Shown here one piece after another: positions 53,543 through 61,123 of a stretch of 64,000 nucleotides of DNA. The stretch comes from Candidatus Peregrinibacteria bacterium CG11_big_fil_rev_8_21_14_0_20_49_14 (GTDB taxonomy: Bacteria; Patescibacteriota; Gracilibacteria; Peribacterales; Peribacteraceae), in NCBI GenBank assembly GCA_002787035.1, contig PCVP01000016.1:17425-81424 (forward strand). Direction: 5' to 3'. The first letter of the stretch is position 1, and every line of letters starts with the position of its first letter. The notes under the pieces are model-generated. The model saw only the letters and a list, made by a program, of their open reading frames with translations, was not told where the DNA came from and made no database searches. Made by a program: the position numbers and the translations under genes.

Positions 53543-53866
53543 TTCTCCACAACCCTGTGGAAAGGGAGGAAAGGGAGAATGGAGTGAGTAGAGAAGACTT
53601 TTCCACATACATTCTTTGTTTATGGCTTTGGTAAGCCGAGAATCGCATATTTTCTCTTGCGTGTATTTTATGAGGAGTTATCCACAACTTTTCCACATAT
53701 CTATAACAATAGAACGCTGCTTATTTTGTGATTGGCAATCAAATTTTAAGTTAGATAAAAACTTTACAGGACTTTTCCACGTCATAGACTATGAAATGTG
53801 AATATTTAAAAAGGGTTCACTATTACTACTAACTATTAACATAATATATTCTTTTTCTCTTATTAT
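53543..53866. promoter_or_regulatory. candidate oriC (DnaA boxes plus AT-rich tract) upstream of dnaN
   Basis: TTCTCCACA 53543-53551; TGTGGAAAG 53556-53564 (reverse); TTTTCCACA 53599-53607; TTATCCACA 53678-53686; TTTTCCACA 53689-53697; TTTTCCACG 53773-53781; ACTATTACTACTAACTATTAAC 53819-53840. Confidence 0.7.
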
Positions 53867-55039
53867 ATGAAGTTTTCCTGCCAAAAAGACAATCTCCTTC
53901 AGGCACTCACATTGGTGAGTAGGGCAATTGGTGGGCAGCAAGCTCTTCCTATTTTGGGAAATGTTTTATTGGAAGCAGAAGGAAAGCGTTGCAGGGTAAG
54001 TGCCACCGATTTAGAGCTGAGTATTATTACAAGTTTTGAAGCAAATATAGAAAACGAAGGTTCTATAACCATTCCCGCAAAAGCATTTTTAAATTTTGCT
54101 CAATACAACTCCGACGATGAAATATTATTGGAAACAAGTGAGGGTACGCAGTTAAAATGTACTTCCAAGCATACAAAAACTGTCATAGCGGGAGAGCCGG
54201 CGCAAGAGTATCCGACCATTACACCCATTGAAAAAGAAACATCTTTCACTTTGGACATTCCACCGCTTTTAGAGGCACTGCACATGGTGACATTTGCTTC
54301 TGCAAAAACAACACTTAGACCGGTACTTTCAGGTGTGTATCTTCGTGCAGAAAAAGGGCAATTGGTATTTGTGGCGACGGACAGTTACAGGCTTTCTGAA
54401 TTCAGGATGGATGCAGAATCCAGTGGTTCAGATATTTCCTGCATTATACCGGTGAAAGTTTTAGAGGAACTTCGTTCCATTCTCAGTTCCAAAAAAACAG
54501 ATTCTGAGGATAAAAAACAGAAGAGGTCTGCAGATGATGACTCTGAGAAAATAAAAAAGAAGCCGCAAGTGGAAGTGGCTCTCAGTAACCAACAAATTGA
54601 ACTAAGTATCGGAAACACCACTCTTCTCTCACGTCTTATAGATGGTAAGTTCCCTGACTATCAGCAAATTATTCCTGGTGAAGCAAAGACAAAAGTACTG
54701 CTTCCAACCAGAGAACTTATAACCACAGTGAAACGAATGCATTATTTTGCAAAAGAAATTAATAACAACCTGACATTTGAGTTCTCCAAAGACAGTGTTT
54801 ATATCACCACTCCGCAAACACAGGCAGGAAAAGATGAAACAACTTTGAGTGCGGAGGTTACAGGGGCTACCAATAAAATTGCTCTCAGTTCATCATATCT
54901 TTTAGATTTTCTTAGTCATGTGGATGATGAGAATGTAGAATTCCGCCTGACAGACAGCATGCATCCCGCTGTCTTTCATACTACCTCCAATAAACTATTT
55001 CTTCACCTTATAATGCCTTTGCGCATTCAGGAGGAATAG
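53867..55039 (+). CDS. dnaN: DNA polymerase III beta sliding clamp
   Basis: MKFSCQKDNLLQALTLVSRAIGGQQALPILGNVLLEAEG; FVATDSYRLSEFRM; C-terminal LHLIMPLRI. Confidence 0.96.
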   Translation: MKFSCQKDNLLQALTLVSRAIGGQQALPILGNVLLEAEGKRCRVSATDLELSIITSFEANIENEGSITIPAKAFLNFAQYNSDDEILLETSEGTQLKCTSKHTKTVIAGEPAQEYPTITPIEKETSFTLDIPPLLEALHMVTFASAKTTLRPVLSGVYLRAEKGQLVFVATDSYRLSEFRMDAESSGSDISCIIPVKVLEELRSILSSKKTDSEDKKQKRSADDDSEKIKKKPQVEVALSNQQIELSIGNTTLLSRLIDGKFPDYQQIIPGEAKTKVLLPTRELITTVKRMHYFAKEINNNLTFEFSKDSVYITTPQTQAGKDETTLSAEVTGATNKIALSSSYLLDFLSHVDDENVEFRLTDSMHPAVFHTTSNKLFLHLIMPLRIQEE

Positions 55040-55122
55040 GATTGGTTTCTTCTCATCACTCCCCCTTTCACACACGTTTTGTGTGTATATAGGGCACATC
55101 ATCATTTTAACTTTTGGCTGCC

Positions 55123-58100
55123 ATGAAGCCTTCTGTCTTTCTAGGAGACGACACTCACAGCGACCTGACCCAACTTCTTCAATCCAAGAGGCGTCTTGTG
55201 TTGTCCGGTGCGTCAAATGAGACTGCGAAGGCACTGCTGACAAGCAATATTTTATTGCATCACCCCCAGCCATCCCTTTTGGTTACAGAGAAGGCAACAG
55301 GTGCGGAAGCATTGCGTCACTGGTTGGACTTTTTTGATCTGCAGGCTCACATTCTTCTTCCAATTGAAAATGAGGACGAAGAAATAGACCCTTCCGCACT
55401 ACAAGAATTCCTTTTGTTTATGAGGGGGGAAGATACCAGGGTTTCCATAGTTACCCGCGACCTCTGGGACTCGGATTTTCCGCTGTTTTCAGAGTTGGAT
55501 TCGCAAAAAATTGTTCTGAAAAAAGGTGATGAAGTTGAATTTACCAACATTGTGGAAGATTTGATAGAGAGGGGATACAGCCATGGAGATGATATTTACC
55601 TTCATCCGGGTGAGTACAGAAGGTCCGGTGATACGTTCGATATTTACCCCATTCAAACGACACAACCCTACAGAATTTCATTCCACTTCAATGCAGTGGA
55701 ATCGATTTTCTCAGTTGATTCAAAGGATTTATCCATCACACAAGACGCAGGAAACACCCTGGAAATCTTCCCTGTTATGTACGAAAATACCGCGCCTATC
55801 AGTAAGCAGCTTCCCGGTAAAACACTGCTTATTTTGGATGATCAGGACGACATAGAGGAGCCCATGCAGGTGCACACGTTACGATTCACCGCATTTCCCA
55901 AAACAGAAGAGAACCACATACATCTTCGGTACCTTTCTGTTTTAAAGTTCTACACACTCTCAGACTTCTTAAATGATGTTCGGGACAAAATCCAACAAGG
56001 ATGGAGTCTCTTTGTGGTGACCAAAAGACAGGAAGAACTTCGAAAAATTTGCGAGGAAGAACACATCCCCCACACGGTAAAAACTGAAAAAAAAGGAAGC
56101 GCCATCACAATAATGTCTGCCGCTTTGGATGATCTGCTTCCACACTCTCTGCAAAATCCGGATCTCAAAATCGCACTGCTCACAGACAGAGAAATCTTTT
56201 CGTTACGCAAGTCCATAAAACAGCGCAGTGTGCAAAAGCTCGCACTGGATTTCATAACCTCTCTCACTCCCGGGGACTACGTGGTCCATATGGAGCATGG
56301 AATAGGGCACTTTGAGGGAATGACACAAAAGGAGGTGGATGGTACATCTCGTGAGTATCTGGAACTTACGTATGCCGAAGGCGATAAGTTGTTTATTCCG
56401 GTGGATCAGGCCGACAAGCTCAGTAAGTTTGTGTATGAAGAAGGCAGTGAGCCTTCGCTGACAAGACTCGGCACCATGGAATGGAAAAAGATAACGGAAA
56501 AAATGAGACAGGAAACGGAGAAGATAGCCAAAGAGCTTCTGGAACTGTATGCAAAGCGCGCAAACGCAAAGGGATACGCGTATCAGGACGACGGGGATGC
56601 GATGAAAAAATTTGAAAGCGCATTTAAGTATCAGGAAACTCCGGGGCAGCTAAAAGCGATAGAAGATATAAAGGCGGATATGGAAGATGACCACCCCATG
56701 GACAGGCTTATTTGCGGAGATGTGGGATTCGGAAAAACAGAAGTAGCCATGAGAGCAGCTTTCAAGGCTGTGCAATCCGGGAAACAGGTGGCAGTGGTGG
56801 CACCTATTACCATCTTGGCGGATCAGCACTTCCATAATTTTCGTGAGCGCATGTCGGAATTTCCGATACGCATAGAAATGCTCAGTCGATTCCGCAGTGC
56901 CAGTCAGCAGAAAGAAATTCTGGAAAAACTTCGGAAGGGTGATGTGGATATCATCATCGGAACGCACCGTCTTATTCAAAAAGATGTTGAATTCTTCAAC
57001 CTTGGTTTGGTTATTGTGGACGAAGAGCAAAGGTTTGGTGTGAAACAAAAAGAGCACCTGAAAGAAATGAGAGCATCGGTGGATATTCTCACTCTTACTG
57101 CCACACCTATTCCAAGAACATTGAATCTCGGACTTCATAAATTACGAGATATCACCACCATTACCACTCCTCCTCCGGGGCGTCTTCCCATTATCACCGA
57201 GGTGCGCAAGTATTCGGACCAACTTGTGCGTCAGGCAATTATGTACGAGTTGGAGCGTGGAGGTCAGGTGTATTTGTTGCATAACAGGGTGGAGACAATA
57301 GATGCCTATGCATCCAAGCTGCAGAAACTTGTGCCAACTGCAAAAATTGTTGTGGGGCACGGTCAGCTGAAGCCCGAAGATCTGGAGCGGAGAATCGTCC
57401 AATTTAAAACAGGAGAGTGCAATGTTCTGGTCAGCTCCACAATCATTGAAAATGGTATCGATCTTCCCAATGCCAACACTCTCATCGTCAATGAAGCGGA
57501 GAGATTTGGTCTCGCACAGCTGTACCAGCTCCGCGGTCGTGTGGGACGCAGCAAGACGCAGGCACACGCTTTCTTCCTCTATCATACCCAGAAGCTCAAG
57601 GACGATGCTCGCAAGCGTCTCAGGGCGATTGTGGAAGCCTGCGAGCTTGGTAGTGGGTTCCAGGTGGCCATGCGCGACTTAGAAATTCGTGGTGCGGGAG
57701 AAATACTCGGCGCGCATCAATCCGGGACAATGCATACCGTGGGCGTAAGCCACTATTTGCGTATGCTCAAACATGCGGTCGAAGAATTGCGCACAGGGGA
57801 AAGAGGTACGGCAGAAGAGGAGATTACAGTTGAAATCCAACTCCCCATAGAAGCACTGCTTCCTTCGTACTACATTCCCGACGAGCAGGAAAAAATATCG
57901 GTGTATCAAAAACTTGCAGGAAGTGAAGACGAAGCGATTCTTGCCGAATTTGAAGAAGATCTTAAGGAAGAATATGGCGATCCTCCGAAGCAGGTACTGA
58001 ATCTGTTCGCCATTCTTCGCCTGAAAATGGTTTGCAGAAGAGTCGGAGTGTTGAGAATAAAAATGGAAGAGAAAGTGGGAGGAGATCGTGAAATTGTTCT

Positions 58101-58320
58101 GACTTTAAGCCCCAGAGTTACTGCCAATGAAATAATGCAACTGCTCAGCAGAAACTCGAAATGGCGCATAAGCGGTTCCAATCTCCGGTTGTATGAGAAG
58201 ATGCTCGCAAGCGGACCGGGTAAAAACGACAGAGAATGGTTGGGAAACCTACAGGAGGAAATAGCTGTCCTGGAAAAGAAAAAGAAAAGTGCAGCCAAGA
58301 AGCCAAAAAAACAGGCGTAG
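55123..58320 (+). CDS. mfd: transcription-repair coupling factor
   Basis: PGDYVVHMEHGIGHFEGM, DRLICGDVGFGKTEVAMRAAFKAV, VDEEQRFGVKQKEHLKEMR, TATPIPRTLNLGLHKLRDITTITTPPPGR, LYQLRGRVGRSKTQAHAFF. Confidence 0.96.
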   Translation: MKPSVFLGDDTHSDLTQLLQSKRRLVLSGASNETAKALLTSNILLHHPQPSLLVTEKATGAEALRHWLDFFDLQAHILLPIENEDEEIDPSALQEFLLFMRGEDTRVSIVTRDLWDSDFPLFSELDSQKIVLKKGDEVEFTNIVEDLIERGYSHGDDIYLHPGEYRRSGDTFDIYPIQTTQPYRISFHFNAVESIFSVDSKDLSITQDAGNTLEIFPVMYENTAPISKQLPGKTLLILDDQDDIEEPMQVHTLRFTAFPKTEENHIHLRYLSVLKFYTLSDFLNDVRDKIQQGWSLFVVTKRQEELRKICEEEHIPHTVKTEKKGSAITIMSAALDDLLPHSLQNPDLKIALLTDREIFSLRKSIKQRSVQKLALDFITSLTPGDYVVHMEHGIGHFEGMTQKEVDGTSREYLELTYAEGDKLFIPVDQADKLSKFVYEEGSEPSLTRLGTMEWKKITEKMRQETEKIAKELLELYAKRANAKGYAYQDDGDAMKKFESAFKYQETPGQLKAIEDIKADMEDDHPMDRLICGDVGFGKTEVAMRAAFKAVQSGKQVAVVAPITILADQHFHNFRERMSEFPIRIEMLSRFRSASQQKEILEKLRKGDVDIIIGTHRLIQKDVEFFNLGLVIVDEEQRFGVKQKEHLKEMRASVDILTLTATPIPRTLNLGLHKLRDITTITTPPPGRLPIITEVRKYSDQLVRQAIMYELERGGQVYLLHNRVETIDAYASKLQKLVPTAKIVVGHGQLKPEDLERRIVQFKTGECNVLVSSTIIENGIDLPNANTLIVNEAERFGLAQLYQLRGRVGRSKTQAHAFFLYHTQKLKDDARKRLRAIVEACELGSGFQVAMRDLEIRGAGEILGAHQSGTMHTVGVSHYLRMLKHAVEELRTGERGTAEEEITVEIQLPIEALLPSYYIPDEQEKISVYQKLAGSEDEAILAEFEEDLKEEYGDPPKQVLNLFAILRLKMVCRRVGVLRIKMEEKVGGDREIVLTLSPRVTANEIMQLLSRNSKWRISGSNLRLYEKMLASGPGKNDREWLGNLQEEIAVLEKKKKSAAKKPKKQA

Positions 58321-58352
58321 TGTTTCATATTCACTACAATCGGTATTTGGTG

Positions 58353-58358
58353 TATAAT
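58353..58358 (+). promoter_or_regulatory. extended -10 (TG-TATAAT) just upstream of repeat-protein gene
   Basis: GGTGTATAATTATGAGATATG; 8 nt between hexamer and ATG 58367. Confidence 0.5.
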
Positions 58359-58366
58359 TATGAGAT

Positions 58367-60133
58367 ATGCCTAAATCTTCTTCTCGCAAAGGCTTGCCTC
58401 TTGATGACGAGGCACTCGAATGGACGAAGGAGCAATGGAACGAATACACTTCGAGCCAGAGTTTTATAGATACATACGTGGATGGGGCGGAGGTGAATAT
58501 CAGTACTCTTATTGCGGATATAGGTCCGAAAAAGTATTTGGCTCTCATGGAGAACGGAACGTACCTGGTGTCCTTTAAAGATAAAGTTATTCACTCCAAG
58601 ACTCGCAAGGGAATGGAGATTTTAGGAAAAGCGTTACGCAGAGGAGAGCTTTCCATACGTAAACTTTCGGAGGCGGATATTATTGCGGGCAATAAGGCCG
58701 ACGATCTCATTCAAGACGCCATTACGATTGCCGGAGAGTATCTGGAGCCGAATGCGGACTGGGATGATGACTCGTATGCGGCGGCAATGCTCTGGGCTCC
58801 GGACCAATGGAGAGAGTGCATTCGCTACAGCAACTTTCGCAAACATTTCGTGAGAGGGGGTGTGGTGCAACTTCCGAAACTTAAAAAGTCCGGAATGCCC
58901 GAAGAGCTTATGAACCGTATGATCGATCGCGCACTCAATTTGGTGCGTGTGGAAAATCAAGTGATAGACGCCGACACGGACGAAGGTGTCATTCTGCTGG
59001 AGAAGGCTTTGGCTGAAGGAAAAGTAAGTCTGTCTCGTATGATAGAAGCTGAGGTTTTTACGCGTCAGGAAGCGATAAACCTGCATCAGGAGGCGGTGCA
59101 TTTTGCGGAAAATAACTTGCATGGTTCGGCGCAGTGGGCAGAGGATCAGCGAAAGGTTGTTATTCCATGGATACCCGAACAGTGGGATGCGTTTGTAGAC
59201 AGCGTCGCATTCGATGAGTTTGTGGAGGAGGGGTTTGTGAATATTCCCGCACTTAAAACAGTGATGGGATCTGACATGGTGGATTTATTGCTTGATAAGG
59301 TACATACGCTTGTGGAGGTCGATTCTCGAATTGTGCACTCAACGACCAAAGAGGGTCGCGCTCATCTTTTACGGGCAATAACGAACGGAAAAATATTATT
59401 GCAGACACTTGTACGAGCCGGATTTCTTCATGCATCAGAGGTTGAAGGTAAGTTGGAAGAGGCGCGAAAAATTGCAAAAGCCTGTTTTCAAAAAGGGGCA
59501 AGATGGGATTCACTCAGTGAGCGAGATGCCATGAAATGGTCTCCCGACGAGTGGGATGCTGCCATAAACTGCATTAATTTTGCGGAGAGATTTACAAAGA
59601 AGGGAGTGGTACAGAAAGATGCATTTACAGGTCTTATGAGCGAGGCATTGTACGGTCGCATGGTGCAACGCTCTTCGTATCTTGTGCAGCTGGGTACCGA
59701 TGTTGTGGACGTGCGTACCAGAGAAGGAAGAGATGTCGCAGAAGCAAGTCTGTGGGAAGGGAATATTTCGGTGCGGATGGGTTTGGTCTTAAATCTCATA
59801 ACCCGTGCACAAGCAGACGAGCTGTATGAACAGGCGCGTGAGGTCGCTCGTCGCAATATTCAAAAAGGAAAAAAGTGGAGCAAAGAAGATATAGAATTGG
59901 CAAAAAGCTGGAGTCCGGATCAGTGGCAGCAGGCACTGGAAGCCACAAACTTTTCCATTATTTTTACGGATGACGGAAAGGTGAACAGAGACAGGGCCGT
60001 TGTTGCCATGACACCCGAACTTTTTGATATTATGGTGGAACGTACGCATGCATTTATACGGGTGGGCTCCACCATCTACGACGGATTCACCAAGAAGGGA
60101 TACGATACTTTAAACAGAATGAATCTTCTCTAG
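58367..60133 (+). CDS. tandem-repeat protein, ~124-aa W-x-P-D/E-Q-W repeats (4 full plus 1 partial)
   Basis: Repeat-start Trp at residues 19, 143, 268, 391 and 515 of 588; no recognised family. Confidence 0.8.
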   Translation: MPKSSSRKGLPLDDEALEWTKEQWNEYTSSQSFIDTYVDGAEVNISTLIADIGPKKYLALMENGTYLVSFKDKVIHSKTRKGMEILGKALRRGELSIRKLSEADIIAGNKADDLIQDAITIAGEYLEPNADWDDDSYAAAMLWAPDQWRECIRYSNFRKHFVRGGVVQLPKLKKSGMPEELMNRMIDRALNLVRVENQVIDADTDEGVILLEKALAEGKVSLSRMIEAEVFTRQEAINLHQEAVHFAENNLHGSAQWAEDQRKVVIPWIPEQWDAFVDSVAFDEFVEEGFVNIPALKTVMGSDMVDLLLDKVHTLVEVDSRIVHSTTKEGRAHLLRAITNGKILLQTLVRAGFLHASEVEGKLEEARKIAKACFQKGARWDSLSERDAMKWSPDEWDAAINCINFAERFTKKGVVQKDAFTGLMSEALYGRMVQRSSYLVQLGTDVVDVRTREGRDVAEASLWEGNISVRMGLVLNLITRAQADELYEQAREVARRNIQKGKKWSKEDIELAKSWSPDQWQQALEATNFSIIFTDDGKVNRDRAVVAMTPELFDIMVERTHAFIRVGSTIYDGFTKKGYDTLNRMNLL

Positions 60134-60136
60134 TAC

Positions 60137-60664
60137 ATGGTTTCCACCCAATTTATCACCGGAATCCTTTCTTCCGTTATCCTTGTTGTCGGTGCAGCTT
60201 GGCCCATTCGGAAGGTTTCGAAGCCGGCTTACTCCGTAAAAAACTGGCTGTTTCTTGCGGGGGGACTTGGCATGTTTACGTACTCACTTTTGGGATACCT
60301 GGAAGGAGGTCCGATTTTCTTTGTGATACTGCAAGTATTCATTCTCTGTGCGAGCACTCTCATGATGCTCAATACCGGCGATAGGTTTGATGTGACGGTT
60401 CTTTCTTCGTGCGGATTTGCCATGATTCTCTGGACTCTTACAAATTACGAAGGGATAAGCACTGTTTTTTTCATTCTGGGTCTCTGTGGTATTGGTATCG
60501 GTTACGCACTTAATACGGGCACACTTCGTCGCAATGTTATGCTGGTGCTTGGGAGCATTATCATTGCCGTATTCAGTTACATTGAAATGAGCTGGATGTT
60601 CTTCTGGCTCAACACTTTTTTTGCCCTCTTTTCGGGGTATCACGCACTGCGCTTGCGCAAGTAA
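60137..60664 (+). CDS. small multi-TM membrane protein
   Basis: 175 aa, about 6 hydrophobic segments; starts 4 nt after the repeat protein. Confidence 0.7.
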   Translation: MVSTQFITGILSSVILVVGAAWPIRKVSKPAYSVKNWLFLAGGLGMFTYSLLGYLEGGPIFFVILQVFILCASTLMMLNTGDRFDVTVLSSCGFAMILWTLTNYEGISTVFFILGLCGIGIGYALNTGTLRRNVMLVLGSIIIAVFSYIEMSWMFFWLNTFFALFSGYHALRLRK

Positions 60665-60707
60665 ATAACCGTTGGTGCCGCACCTGGAAATGAATAGGGT
60701 TTTCTGC

Positions 60708-60713
60708 TATAAT
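60708..60713 (+). promoter_or_regulatory. extended -10 element TGC-TATAAT
   Basis: TTCTGCTATAATTTTACG; same TCTGCTATAAT string as at 49844-49853. Confidence 0.5.
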
Positions 60714-60736
60714 TTTACGATACACACATACATTTC

Positions 60737-61120
60737 ATGGCTGATAACTCCAAAAAAGACGGCTCTACCCCCGTGGCATTGTCACCGGCTCTCGAGCGTA
60801 TGCTGCCCTCCGGCACTGAAATATACGACGCACTTATGAGCGCCATAGAGCCCGAGCTACTCAGCGCCAACTTGCCGAGTTTGGAGGAAAAGTATGCCAA
60901 TGAAACACTGCGGCAGAAGAAGGAAAGAGAGATGCGGTACCAGAAAGCTTTTGCCGCATACGACAAAGCATACAAGGGGTGGATCGCAGACCTCAGTTCT
61001 GCAGTAGAGGCAAAAAGGAGAGATGCATACGAGGTGGCGGAAGAAGAAACCAAACATAAAGACGAAGCACTTCTGGGCGACATTGAGTCGCAATTTAACT
61101 CTGCAAATTTCTCCTCTTAA
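60737..61120 (+). CDS. hypothetical alpha-helical protein
   Basis: 127 aa, charged helical composition; 4 nt from the next gene. Confidence 0.65.
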   Translation: MADNSKKDGSTPVALSPALERMLPSGTEIYDALMSAIEPELLSANLPSLEEKYANETLRQKKEREMRYQKAFAAYDKAYKGWIADLSSAVEAKRRDAYEVAEEETKHKDEALLGDIESQFNSANFSS

Positions 61121-61123
61121 GTT

